Position numbers and translations under genes: made by a program | Shown: one piece after another, positions 52,212 through 61,262 of the stretch | Position numbering within the stretch: the first letter of the stretch is position 1 | Layout of the letters: each line of letters begins with the position of its first letter | Assembly: GCA_965199765.1 (NCBI GenBank) | Contig: CBDATC010000002.1 | Coordinates: 868,001-932,000, forward strand | Length of the DNA: 64,000 bases | Origin: JAPOXR01 sp965199765 | GTDB taxonomy: Bacteria > Pseudomonadota > Alphaproteobacteria > Rhodobacterales > Rhodobacteraceae | Reading direction: 5' to 3' | The notes under the pieces: generated by a model | The model's database searches: none | What the model saw: the letters and a program-made list of their open reading frames with translations, nothing else | Told to the model about the DNA's origin: nothing

Positions 52212-52275
52212 ATTCTGAAGATCGCGGGTGTCGTGAGCAATTTCAGCCAACCAAGAATAAGTGGGAATTGATTTG

Positions 52276-53439
52276 ATGACGGTTATCACGTGCATTGACG
52301 ATCTTAAGACGCTGTACCGCCGCCGAGTTCCGCGGATGTTTTACGATTATGCCGAATCCGGCAGCTGGACCGAGCAGACCTTTCGCGAAAACACCACCGA
52401 CTTTTCGCAAATCCGGCTGAGGCAGCGTGTCGCGGTGGACATGACAGGACGCACAACCAAATCGACGATGATCGGCCAGGATGTCGCCATGCCGGTCGCA
52501 CTGGCGCCGGTCGGCATGACCGGAATGCAGTGCGCTGACGGAGAAATCAAAGCCGCGCGCGCGGCCGCGCGCTTCGGCGTTCCCTTCACGCTTTCAACTA
52601 TGTCGGTCTGTTCGATCGAAGATGTGGCGCAGCATGCCGAACCAGGGTTTTGGTTTCAGCTTTACGTTATGCGGGACCGAGATTTTGTCGAAGGCCTCAT
52701 TGGCCGCGCAAGAGATGCCGGCTGCAAGGCTCTTGTTCTGACACTAGATCTTCAGATTCTCGGCCAACGCCACAAGGATCTCAAGAATGGCTTGCGGTCT
52801 CCTCCGAGGCTCACGCCATCCGTCTTGATTGATCTTTCAACCAAAATCCGCTGGGCTCTTGGCATTCTCGGCACTAAGCGCAGACAATTCGGCAATATCG
52901 TTGGCTATGTGAAGGGGGTTAAAGATGTCAACTCTCTTATGGATTGGACCAATCAGCAATTCGACCCGCAGCTGGACTGGGAAAGAGTTAAAGACATCAA
53001 GCGGCAGTGGAATGGACCTCTCATTCTCAAAGGCATACTGGATGTCGAAGACGCAAGACGTGCCGCGGACGCTGGCGCAGATGCCATTATAGTTTCCAAT
53101 CATGGCGGCAGGCAGCTGGACGGCGCACTGTCATCAATCCGAATGCTGTCTACCATTGCACAAGCCGTCGGCGGCTCTGTGGAAGTGCATGTCGATTCCG
53201 GTATTCGGTCAGGTCAGGACGTGCTGAAGGCTTTGGCCATGGGGGCGCAAGCGACCTATATCGGCAGGAGTTACATTTACGGATTAGGCGCGATGGGTGA
53301 AGCCGGCGTCACAAAAGCGTTGGAAGTGATTCATAAGGAGCTGGACACAACGCTTGCGCTGTGTGGAGAAAAACACGTCTCAGACTTAAGCCGCGAAAAT
53401 CTGCTGATTCCAAAGGACTTCGAAACAGCCTGGATTTAA
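52276..53439 (+). CDS. lldD: FMN-dependent alpha-hydroxy-acid dehydrogenase (LldD type)
   Basis: 387 residues of the glycolate oxidase/L-lactate dehydrogenase family. It opens with MTVITCIDDLKTLYRRRVPR, and has PVALAPVGMTGMQ and the catalytic His block IVSNHGGRQLDGA. The substrate (L-lactate or another 2-hydroxy acid) is not fixed by sequence alone. ATG 52276 is preferred to an in-frame GTG at 52261. Confidence 0.85.
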   Translation: MTVITCIDDLKTLYRRRVPRMFYDYAESGSWTEQTFRENTTDFSQIRLRQRVAVDMTGRTTKSTMIGQDVAMPVALAPVGMTGMQCADGEIKAARAAARFGVPFTLSTMSVCSIEDVAQHAEPGFWFQLYVMRDRDFVEGLIGRARDAGCKALVLTLDLQILGQRHKDLKNGLRSPPRLTPSVLIDLSTKIRWALGILGTKRRQFGNIVGYVKGVKDVNSLMDWTNQQFDPQLDWERVKDIKRQWNGPLILKGILDVEDARRAADAGADAIIVSNHGGRQLDGALSSIRMLSTIAQAVGGSVEVHVDSGIRSGQDVLKALAMGAQATYIGRSYIYGLGAMGEAGVTKALEVIHKELDTTLALCGEKHVSDLSRENLLIPKDFETAWI

Positions 53440-53938
53440 CTGATTGTTGTCACAGAAAGCGGTTGAAGCGAACCCGGATTCCACAGATGGTCTTGAAAGC
53501 CAATTCCAATTCTGAACGGCGACAGGTGCAAAGAGCTGAATTGCAAATCAACCACGCTGAAGGCCTTGCCACAGGCAATGGCTGGCTTCAAACCCCGAAC
53601 ACCAAGACAGCAGGCTGATCGGATCTGAAAAAACCATAAATTCCTTGCTGTTGGCAGTTGCGATGAAGAACGGTGTCGCTGATTGCATCTGAATCAGCTG
53701 AGCCGAGTTCAAATAAATCGAACAACCGATCCATGGAAAAAAGTGCAGCGTCTAATCCGACCTTCCGCACAGAGCCGAAATCGAAAACATACAACGCGCA
53801 CTTCAGACGAAAATCACCGCGCTAATCCACCATGCTGTCAATCACTGCTTGCAATCAACTGCAAAACAAAACATAGGTGCCGTCCGCACCGGGCATACAC
53901 CCTTGGAGGATGCCCGCAACCAGTTATAGGAGCAAATC
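53440..53938 (+). other. Intergenic region upstream of rplY
   Basis: 499 bases with no recognisable gene. The last 60 bases form the rplY leader with a hairpin (53890-53916). Confidence 0.5.
53890..53916 (+). promoter_or_regulatory. Leader hairpin upstream of rplY
   Basis: CGGGCAT and ATGCCCG pair over a 13-base loop, ending 22 bases before the L25 start. The leader position suggests a protein- or translation-dependent element, as found for many ribosomal protein genes. I cannot assign it to a known RNA family. Confidence 0.4.
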
Positions 53939-54580
53939 ATGGCGCGCGAGATCCCAGATCTCAATGCCGAACTGCGCTCGGGGACAGGCAAGGGGGCCGC
54001 CCGACGAGCACGGCGTGAAGACAAGGTACCTGGAATCGTCTATGGCGGAGGCCAAGGCCCGGTTCCGATTCAATTTAATTTCAATTATTTGCTAAAGAAG
54101 CTCAAGGAAGGCCGCTTCCTTTCAACCCTGTTCAACCTAAAAGTCAAAGGCATGGAAGATGTGCGTGTGATCTGCCGTTCCGTGCAGCGGCACGTAGTCA
54201 AGGATTTGCCAACGCATGTTGACCTGATGCGTCTGAATCGCAATTCACGGGTCGACCTGTTCATTCCTGTGCGATTTGAAAATGAGCAATTGAGCCCGGG
54301 TTTGCGCCGAGGAGGTGTGCTGACGGTTGTGCGTGGTGAAGTTGGTCTGATCGTCGCGGCGAACAACATTCCATCGGAAATCGTGGCCGACCTTACCGAT
54401 CTCGATATTGGTGATGTCATCACGATTTCGCAAGTGAATTTACCTGCAGGAAGCAAACCAAGCATCGCTGACAGAGACTTTGTGATTGCAAATATCTCCG
54501 CTCCTTCCGGTTTGCGCTCGGCCGATGAGGAAGAAGAGACCGAGAAAGACGAAATTGAGGAGGAAACTTACGAAGAGTAA
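53939..54580 (+). CDS. rplY: 50S ribosomal protein L25/Ctc
   Basis: 213 residues. The N-terminal 5S rRNA-binding domain (GKGAARRARREDKVPGIVYG) and the C-terminal TL5/Ctc domain are followed by a very acidic tail (EEEETEKDEIEEETYEE). AGGAG lies eight bases before the ATG. It is followed by pth, the usual pair in bacteria. Confidence 0.93.
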   Translation: MAREIPDLNAELRSGTGKGAARRARREDKVPGIVYGGGQGPVPIQFNFNYLLKKLKEGRFLSTLFNLKVKGMEDVRVICRSVQRHVVKDLPTHVDLMRLNRNSRVDLFIPVRFENEQLSPGLRRGGVLTVVRGEVGLIVAANNIPSEIVADLTDLDIGDVITISQVNLPAGSKPSIADRDFVIANISAPSGLRSADEEEETEKDEIEEETYEE

Positions 54581-54800
54581 GCTTTCGACACGACCGGCAC
54601 CGCAGACCGCCAATTCAGTCCCAAGGCAGTCAGGCTTCCATATGATAACTTTTGGTTTGGAATATGCGGCTCTCAGCACTCCAGTTTAGTTTTCGCATAA
54701 GACCTGCGAATCGCTTTACACTTCCGCCAAATGTTTCGTGGACAATCACGGCTCGGCGATTTTGGATCGCCGGAATGTTTAGACCGCGGGGAAGCTGCCA

Positions 54801-55469
54801 ATGAAAATCATCGCTGGACTCGGCAACCCAGGAGCCAAATATCTCCAAACTCGGCACAATGTTGGATTCATGGCCGTCGATCACATTGCCGAATATCATC
54901 AATTCAGAAATTGGCGCCGCAAATTCAATGGCTTGGCAGCAGACGGCCAAATCAACAACAGACGGGTGAACCTGCTCAAGCCCGAAACCTACATGAACGA
55001 ATCCGGCCGGTCGGTCGGCGAGGCTATGAGATTCTACAAGGTGAAACCCAGCGATGTCATTGTTATTCACGATGAGCTGGACCTACCCCCTGGACGATTG
55101 CGCGCTAAATTCAGCGGCGGCGTGGCTGGACATCGCGGGCTGACATCGGTGCAGCAGCATATCGGCAACGACTTTGCGCGGGTCAGAATCGGCATTGGCC
55201 ATCCAGGCCGAAAAGACTTGGTTAAGCACTACGTTCTGCAAAACTTCCGCAATTCCGACCACGAATGGCTTGATGATTTGCTGGATGCCGTGAGTCATGC
55301 ATCTGAGCATCTCGCTGCAGGGGACTTGCAAAAATTTACCAATGCGGCAGCAGAAAAGCGCATGGCTGCGCCAAGAAAGCGAACTGTTGACCAAAGAGAG
55401 GCTGCGCCACCCGAACAGCCCACCGGATTGTTGCAAAAGCTGGCGCGGCGCTTCATGTCCTCAACTTGA
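54801..55469 (+). CDS. pth: Peptidyl-tRNA hydrolase
   Basis: 222 residues. The catalytic His is in LQTRHNVGFMAVDHIA; other landmarks are KPETYMNESGRSV, HDELDLPPGRLRAKFSGGVA with GHRGLTSVQQHIG, and RIGIGHPG. The C-terminal extension of about 25 residues is basic and Pro-rich, longer than the E. coli enzyme. It recycles peptidyl-tRNA released from ribosomes. Confidence 0.94.
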   Translation: MKIIAGLGNPGAKYLQTRHNVGFMAVDHIAEYHQFRNWRRKFNGLAADGQINNRRVNLLKPETYMNESGRSVGEAMRFYKVKPSDVIVIHDELDLPPGRLRAKFSGGVAGHRGLTSVQQHIGNDFARVRIGIGHPGRKDLVKHYVLQNFRNSDHEWLDDLLDAVSHASEHLAAGDLQKFTNAAAEKRMAAPRKRTVDQREAAPPEQPTGLLQKLARRFMSST

Positions 55470-55514
55470 TTCAATGATCAATCAGCTGCCATAATTCAGG
55501 GAGATGCCACCAAA

Positions 55515-55895
55515 ATGGCCGACATGGACGAATCGATCAATGTCTTGGGCGGAAAACTTGAGGCCTGCTCTTACGCACCGGTGACAGGTTATTTTCGCAA
55601 CGGATCCTGCGACACCTGTGCAACGGACCACGGCAGCCACACGGTCTGCGTAATTGTAACAGACGAATTCCTCGCCTATTCCAAATATGTTGGCAATGAC
55701 TTGACGACACCCATTCCCGCATTCGGATTTTCAGGTCTCTCGGCAGGCGATCAATGGTGCCTCTGCGCAGCTCGGTTTTTGCAGGCATACCAAGATGACG
55801 CAGCGCCGAGGGTGCGACTGATCAGCACTCACAGAAAGGCTTTGGACATCGTGCCGCTGGCAATTCTAAAAAAATTTGCGGTTGATCTGCAGTAA
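55515..55895 (+). CDS. DUF2237-family protein
   Basis: 126 residues: NVLGGKLEACSYAPVTGYFR, DHGSHTVCVIVTDEFLAYSK, GNDLTTPIPAFGFSGL and GDQWCLCAARF are the fixed blocks of the DUF2237 family, with Cys pairs. Function unknown. It closes the rplY-pth group and is convergent with trpB. Confidence 0.85.
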   Translation: MADMDESINVLGGKLEACSYAPVTGYFRNGSCDTCATDHGSHTVCVIVTDEFLAYSKYVGNDLTTPIPAFGFSGLSAGDQWCLCAARFLQAYQDDAAPRVRLISTHRKALDIVPLAILKKFAVDLQ

Positions 55896-55915
55896 CAGAC
55901 CCGCGAATAACTCAT

Positions 55916-57145
55916 CTATCCGGCATTGATTTCAAGCCCGAGCGTCTTTGCGACGGCGAAAATGTCCTTATCTCCCCGACCGCACATATTCATGCAGATG
56001 AGGTGATCGGAAGGAAGTTCGGGTGCGATTTTCATGACATGAGCCAGAGCATGACTCGGTTCGAGCGCCGGAATGATGCCTTCGAGTGAACAACACAGCT
56101 GGAATGCGTCCAAAGCCTCTTGGTCAGTAACTGACACGTATTCAGCCCGACCAACATCATGAAGCCAGGAATGCTCCGGACCGATTCCCGGATAGTCCAA
56201 TCCAGCAGAAATCGAATATCCTTCCAAAATCTGGCCGTCGTCATCCTGAAGCAGGTAGGTGCGATTTCCGTGCAGAACACCAGGTCGGCCGCCGGTCAAT
56301 GACGCGCAATGCTCCATCCGATCATCAACTCCTTTTCCGCCAGCCTCCACCCCGATGACGCGCACCTCCGGATCATCAAGAAACGGATGAAACAAGCCCA
56401 TCGCGTTGGAACCGCCGCCAATGCAAGCAATAATCGTGTCAGGCAGACGACCTTCCTGATTCAGGAATTGCTCGCGCGCTTCCTTTCCAATGACCGATTG
56501 AAATTCACGCACAAGCAGCGGGTAAGGATGTGGTCCTGCAACCGTTCCAATGCAATAAAAGGTCGTTCGCACATTGGTTACCCAATCGCGGAGCGCGTCA
56601 TTCATTGCATCCTTAAGTGTGCCGCGCCCTGATGTCACAGGTATCACCTCCGCCCCGAGCAAACGCATACGAAAGACATTTGGAGCCTGCCGCTCGACAT
56701 CATGCTCACCCATATAGACAACGCATTTCAGACCGAACCGGGCGCATACCGTGGCGGTTGCAACGCCATGCTGGCCAGCGCCGGTTTCAGCGATAATTCG
56801 TTTCTTTCCCATACGATTGGCCAGCAGGATCTGACCCAGCACATTATTGATTTTGTGGGCGCCGGTGTGATTCAATTCATCGCGCTTCAGATAGATTTTG
56901 GCGCCTCCCAGATGCTCGGTCAGGCGTTCTGCAAAATACAGGGGAGAAGGTCTGCCAACGTAATGTTTCCAAAAATCATCCATTTGGCTCCAGAAGCGAC
57001 TGTCGTTGCGCGCCTCGGAAAATTCCCTTTCGAGATCCAAAACCAGGGGCATCAGCGTCTCTGAAACGAACCGGCCGCCGAACTGGCCGAACATTCCCCG
57101 GCTGTCCGGTGCGGCGCTATATGTATTCAGCAATTCAGAATTCAT
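55916..57145 (-). CDS. trpB: Tryptophan synthase beta chain
   Basis: 409 residues. The PLP Lys is in NHTGAHKINNVLGQ, and AETGAGQHGVATA and IACIGGGSNAMGLFHPF are typical, with the phosphate-binding Gly loop. The minus-strand gene overlaps trpF by 11 bases. It condenses indole and serine to tryptophan. Confidence 0.95.
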   Translation of the reverse strand: MNSELLNTYSAAPDSRGMFGQFGGRFVSETLMPLVLDLEREFSEARNDSRFWSQMDDFWKHYVGRPSPLYFAERLTEHLGGAKIYLKRDELNHTGAHKINNVLGQILLANRMGKKRIIAETGAGQHGVATATVCARFGLKCVVYMGEHDVERQAPNVFRMRLLGAEVIPVTSGRGTLKDAMNDALRDWVTNVRTTFYCIGTVAGPHPYPLLVREFQSVIGKEAREQFLNQEGRLPDTIIACIGGGSNAMGLFHPFLDDPEVRVIGVEAGGKGVDDRMEHCASLTGGRPGVLHGNRTYLLQDDDGQILEGYSISAGLDYPGIGPEHSWLHDVGRAEYVSVTDQEALDAFQLCCSLEGIIPALEPSHALAHVMKIAPELPSDHLICMNMCGRGDKDIFAVAKTLGLEINAG

Positions 57146-57791
57146 TATGGCTCCTATTCGCCGCTTGCATGAAATCGGCGATTAACTTCGGAGACTTTAT
57201 GCCAGGGGCAGTCTCAACCCCGCTCGACACATCCACTTGATTGGCCCCGGTCGATGAGATCGCATCACCGACATTATCAGGATTCAGCCCTCCTGCCAGC
57301 ATCCAAGGAACCGGCCAAGTTCGTCCTTTCAGCAGATTCCAATCAAATGCAACGCCATTGCCCCCAGGCAAATCATCCTGTGTCGGCGGTTTGGCGTCTA
57401 TCAGAAGCTGATCTGCCGAATCGCTGAATTCGTCAATCGCCCAAAGGTCTTCTTCGCGGCGAATTCCTATCGCCTTCAGGGTTCGGCAGCCGAATCGCCG
57501 CCGCACTTCGTCAATCCGATGGGGCGATTCTGATCCATGGAATTGAATGATATCAGGTCGAATTGACTCGAATATCCGTTTAAGTTCCCGGTCGTTCGCA
57601 TTCACAGTCAGAACAACTTTTTTTAGGTTCTGTGCAGCAGCGGCAAGTTTGCCAGCTGCCTCAATCGATATATGTCGGGGCGAAGGTTCGTACCTCACAA
57701 AACCCACATAAGCGGCTCCGGCACTTACCACTGATTTCAGATCAGCGGCATTACGAATTCCACAAATCTTAACGCGAATCGAATTTTTCAT
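57135..57791 (-). CDS. trpF: Phosphoribosylanthranilate isomerase
   Basis: 218 residues. It starts MKNSIRVKICGIRN; the catalytic Cys is in KICGI and Asp in DAKPPTQDDLPGGNG. VDVSSGVETAPGIKS gives the phosphate-binding end. ATG 57791 is chosen because an open extension to 57827 lacks homology. Next upstream gene is lapA. Confidence 0.92.
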   Translation of the reverse strand: MKNSIRVKICGIRNAADLKSVVSAGAAYVGFVRYEPSPRHISIEAAGKLAAAAQNLKKVVLTVNANDRELKRIFESIRPDIIQFHGSESPHRIDEVRRRFGCRTLKAIGIRREEDLWAIDEFSDSADQLLIDAKPPTQDDLPGGNGVAFDWNLLKGRTWPVPWMLAGGLNPDNVGDAISSTGANQVDVSSGVETAPGIKSPKLIADFMQAANRSHNEF

Positions 57792-57810
57792 CTGTCCGGA
57801 CAACCCGCTT

Positions 57811-58152
57811 TTAATCGAGCAAAGCAAGAATGTCGTCTTTGTCTCCCGCCTTTTGCCGTTTCAAGCCGTCCACTTCCCTCTCCAGCTTAACAACTTGGCG
57901 TTTTTGGATCACCGCCTGCTGCCTGTGCCGCCGCTCGCGCATCCATTCCCAAACAAAGCCAATTAACAGTCCTAGCACGATGAAGCCAAACATCACCAGA
58001 AACATCGGAACCTCTATTGGCGGTGGCACAGGCAAAAACACAGAAAATTCAGCGGGAAACAGTCTAAGAACCACCGGGTCGCGATTGGCCAGCGCGACAA
58101 AAATCAATAATATGCCGATTATCGACAGAAATACCCACCTTATGAATGCCAT
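57811..58152 (-). CDS. LapA-domain inner-membrane protein
   Basis: 113 residues with two transmembrane helices (IRWVFLSIIGILLIFVALA and PMFLVMFGFIVLGLLIGFVW) and a basic coiled coil after them, the plan of the lipopolysaccharide assembly protein A (LapA/YciS) family. In Alphaproteobacteria it usually lies between ihfB and trpF, as here. Confidence 0.85.
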   Translation of the reverse strand: MAFIRWVFLSIIGILLIFVALANRDPVVLRLFPAEFSVFLPVPPPIEVPMFLVMFGFIVLGLLIGFVWEWMRERRHRQQAVIQKRQVVKLEREVDGLKRQKAGDKDDILALLD

Positions 58153-58177
58153 CTTCGGCGCGTCGTCAATCCTTGAG

Positions 58178-58471
58178 TCAAACTCGATTGTTCATCTGGT
58201 CACGAAGTTGTTTACCGGCTCTGAAACGGGGAATGTGCCGCTGAGAGATCTGCACGGTTTTACCGGTTTTCGGATTTCGGGCTAGACGGCCGACCTGCAT
58301 CTTGACGAAAAACGAACCAAATCCCCGCAACTCCACTTTGCCGCCATTCTCAAGAGAGTGTGAGATTTCTTCGAAAATCGTTTCGACGACCCTCTCAATC
58401 ACATCACGGTCCAGTTCCGGATAGGCCGCTGCAACTTCGTCAATTAGCTCAGAGCGGGTCAATTGACACAT
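58178..58471 (-). CDS. ihfB: Integration host factor subunit beta
   Basis: 97 residues with LTRSELIDEVAAAYPELDRD, VELRGFGSFFVKMQVGRLAR and NPKTGKTV, the DNA-bending arms of the HU/IHF family. RNPKTG is the intercalating loop. It heterodimerises with IhfA. The order rpsA-ihfB is the common one. Confidence 0.95.
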   Translation of the reverse strand: MCQLTRSELIDEVAAAYPELDRDVIERVVETIFEEISHSLENGGKVELRGFGSFFVKMQVGRLARNPKTGKTVQISQRHIPRFRAGKQLRDQMNNRV

Positions 58472-58587
58472 CCTCCCTCTTGCGGCTCCCCTGCTTCACA
58501 CACCGCTGAAGTCACTCTTTGACTTAAGCAAACTGGAACCCGCAAGTTAACCTTGTTCTGTTTCCTCGCGATCATGCACTATTAGCC

Positions 58588-58608
58588 GACCGATGCAATC
58601 CATCGGCC
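58588..58608 (-). terminator. Possible terminator downstream of rpsA
   Basis: On the minus strand GGCCGATG pairs with CATCGGTC (one G-U) around a 5-base loop, 50 bases after the rpsA stop. There is no strong T-run. Confidence 0.45.
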
Positions 58609-58658
58609 GACCGTCATTTTCATTCAATTGCGACTGCTGCGATTCGTGCGACACACAG

Positions 58659-60332
58659 TTATTTGTCACTCTTTTCATCCCGCTTCCGAATCGCATCTCC
58701 AAGGATATCGCCCAGGGACGCGCCAGAATCGGACGAACCATATTGTTCAACAGCCTCTTTAGCTTCAGCAATCTCACGGGCCTTGATTGATAGTCCCAGC
58801 CTTCCAGAGGCCGAATCAATATTCTGAACCCGGACATCGACAATGTCGCCGACGTTGAAGCGCTCAGGTCTTTGATCGGTTCGCTCTCGGCTGAGATCGC
58901 TGCGCCGGATGAAGGACTCAAAATTGTTGTAGCTGACCTTGATTCCAGAGTCCTCAATGCCGGAAACTGTGACTGAAATCACATCACCCCGCCTAATGCC
59001 TCCGACCACTTCCAAAAACGGATCAGGTGTGAGGTCTTTCACTGACAGTGCAATCCGTTCTTTCTCGACATTGATTTCTGTAATCACTGCCCGGATCGAG
59101 TCGCCTTTGCGGTATTTTTTGAGCTCCGATTCACCGCCTCGTTTCCAGCTCAGTTCCGAGGAGTGGACCATTCCGTCGATTCCTTGCGGTAATCCAACAA
59201 ACAAGCCGTAGTCGGCGATCGACTTAATCTCACCTTCGATCGTCATACCGGACGAGTATTGTTCGGAAAACAAAATCCAGGGATTCTTGACCGTTTGTTT
59301 CAAACCGAGCGAAACCCGCCGCTTGGACAGATCAATGGAAAGCACCATGACTTCGACTTCCTGCGAGGTCGAAACGATCTTGCCGGGATCGACGTTTTTC
59401 TTGGTCCAGGACATTTCCGACACATGCACAAGACCTTCTATACCAGGAGCGAGTTCCACGAATGCGCCATATTCTGTGATATTGGTCACCCGTCCGCTGT
59501 GCCGGGAATGAATCGGGAAGTTTTCTTCGACCTTTGTCCAAGGGTCCGGCTCGAGCTGCTTTATGCCGAGAGAAATCCTCTGCGTGTCTCGCTTGACCCG
59601 AATGACCTTTACCTGCAGAGTCTCACCGATGGTGAGAATTTCCGACGGGTGATTGACCCTCCGCCATGCCATATCAGTGACATGCAAGAGACCGTCCACC
59701 CCTCCGAGATCAACAAACGCACCGTAATCGGTGATATTCTTGACAATGCCATCAACAACATCGCCTTCCTGCAGTCGATTGATGACTTCAGCGCGCTGTT
59801 CCGCTCGGCTTTCTTCGAGAATCGCACGCCTCGAAACTACGATATTGTTGCGCCGTCTATCCATTTTCAGAATCTGAAACGGCTGCTTAAGCTTCATGAG
59901 CGGGGTCACATCTCTGACAGGTCGCACATCCACCTGCGAACCGGGCAGGAAGGCAACAGCGCCGTCCAAATCAACCGTGAATCCGCCTTTGACGCGGTTG
60001 AATATCTCTCCTTCGACCTTGGTAGAATCTGCGTAGGCTTTCTCAAGGCGGTCCCAAGCATGTTCTCGCCGTGCCTTTTCCCGCGAGATCACGGCTTCGC
60101 CTCGGGAATCTTCAACACGGTCCAGAAAAACCTGCACTTCGTCCCCGACCTGGATCTCAGCCGCTTCAGCTGCGCCGAATTCCTTCAGATCGACCCGACC
60201 TTCCATTTTATAGCCGATGTCGATGACAGCTTGACCGGATTCGATTCCGATCACGCAACCGGTGATGACACCACCTTCTTTCGGCGTGTGTTTTTCGAAG
60301 TTTTCGTTGAGGAGGTCTTCGAATTCCTCCAT
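58659..60332 (-). CDS. rpsA: 30S ribosomal protein S1
   Basis: 557 residues with six S1 (OB-fold) repeats; VDGIVKNITDYGAFVDLGGV and GLLHVTDMAWRRVNHPSEIL give the clearest one. It starts MEEFEDLLNENF at 60332; the in-frame upstream extension covers the cmk-rpsA gap and is not used. It binds mRNA on the 30S subunit. Confidence 0.94.
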   Translation of the reverse strand: MEEFEDLLNENFEKHTPKEGGVITGCVIGIESGQAVIDIGYKMEGRVDLKEFGAAEAAEIQVGDEVQVFLDRVEDSRGEAVISREKARREHAWDRLEKAYADSTKVEGEIFNRVKGGFTVDLDGAVAFLPGSQVDVRPVRDVTPLMKLKQPFQILKMDRRRNNIVVSRRAILEESRAEQRAEVINRLQEGDVVDGIVKNITDYGAFVDLGGVDGLLHVTDMAWRRVNHPSEILTIGETLQVKVIRVKRDTQRISLGIKQLEPDPWTKVEENFPIHSRHSGRVTNITEYGAFVELAPGIEGLVHVSEMSWTKKNVDPGKIVSTSQEVEVMVLSIDLSKRRVSLGLKQTVKNPWILFSEQYSSGMTIEGEIKSIADYGLFVGLPQGIDGMVHSSELSWKRGGESELKKYRKGDSIRAVITEINVEKERIALSVKDLTPDPFLEVVGGIRRGDVISVTVSGIEDSGIKVSYNNFESFIRRSDLSRERTDQRPERFNVGDIVDVRVQNIDSASGRLGLSIKAREIAEAKEAVEQYGSSDSGASLGDILGDAIRKRDEKSDK

Positions 60333-60443
60333 CGTATTGATTGCAGACACCAGTTCAGGCGCTCCTGTTTGAACATTTGATGGCACTGACTGCCGGCTCA
60401 GCCAAAAATTTTCTCCATTTGCGCTGTATCCCACAAGACTTAA

Positions 60444-60469
60444 CACCGATCTGTTAAGCCAGATCGGTG
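60444..60469 (-). terminator. Perfect hairpin spanning the cmk stop codon
   Basis: CACCGATCTG and CAGATCGGTG (10 bp, perfect) enclose GCTTAA, so the cmk TAA lies in the loop. It ends about 110 bases before rpsA. It may partly terminate cmk transcripts or cap the rpsA leader. Confidence 0.6.
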
Positions 60470-61095
60470 CCATACCGTTCGCCAACAGCTGCGATTGCGA
60501 TCGCCGCCGCCTGTTTTATACTCAAATTTGTCGTGTCAATCAATAGGGCATCGGGTGATTGCTGCAATGCAGCAAGGCCACGTTCCACGTCACGCTGATC
60601 GCGTTTTTGGAGATCGTCCAGCACTTCATCGCAATCAACAACCGTTCCCGTTTTTTCGATTTCTCGGCAGCGGCGTTCAGCCCGCACAGACAGAGAGGCG
60701 GTAACGAATAGTTTGACTTCGGCGTTCGGTGCGATCACGGTCGCGATATCACGGCCATCAAGCACCGCGCCCCCCTCTCGCCGGGCGAAACGCCTTTGCA
60801 CTTCCAGAAGCGCTGTTCGGACAGGCGGCATTGCGGCGATTCTTGATGATTCACGGCTGACCTCCGGCGAACGCAGGCCATTCTGAATCAAATCTGCTGA
60901 CCGGAGTGCGCTTGCGGCTTGCTGGGCAGCCTCGGCATCACACAGCCTATCGCTCTCGATCAGTTTCTTGGCAACAGCACGATACAACAGCCCGGTATCC
61001 ATGTGGGCAAACCCGAATTCGCGCGCCACAAGCCGACCGATCGTGCCTTTTCCGGCTGCCGCCGGTCCGTCAATTGCAACCGTGAACACAACCAT
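60454..61095 (-). CDS. cmk: Cytidylate kinase
   Basis: 213 residues: P-loop IDGPAAAGKGTIG, FAHMDTGLLYRAVAK, and VLDGRDIATVIAPNAEVKLF. It phosphorylates CMP/dCMP. Neighbour order aroA, cmk, rpsA is conserved in Alphaproteobacteria; aroA is divergent here. Confidence 0.94.
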   Translation of the reverse strand: MVVFTVAIDGPAAAGKGTIGRLVAREFGFAHMDTGLLYRAVAKKLIESDRLCDAEAAQQAASALRSADLIQNGLRSPEVSRESSRIAAMPPVRTALLEVQRRFARREGGAVLDGRDIATVIAPNAEVKLFVTASLSVRAERRCREIEKTGTVVDCDEVLDDLQKRDQRDVERGLAALQQSPDALLIDTTNLSIKQAAAIAIAAVGERYGTDLA

Positions 61096-61262
61096 AGAGT
61101 CTGCCCTTCAATCTCTGTTCTTCCTGTGACTCCGAACAATGGCAGCTCAATCCAAATCGCAAGCCATTGACACCGCAATCGGTCAAAAGCGCGCAATTCG
61201 CTGCAAGTCCTGCGACAATTGTCTATAGGAAAAACGCTAACCGCAAGCCAACGAGAAACTCC

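Noticed and set aside
59259..60380. 373-codon open frame antisense to rpsA
   Set aside because: Shadow of the S1 repeats on the opposite strand; rpsA is unambiguous.
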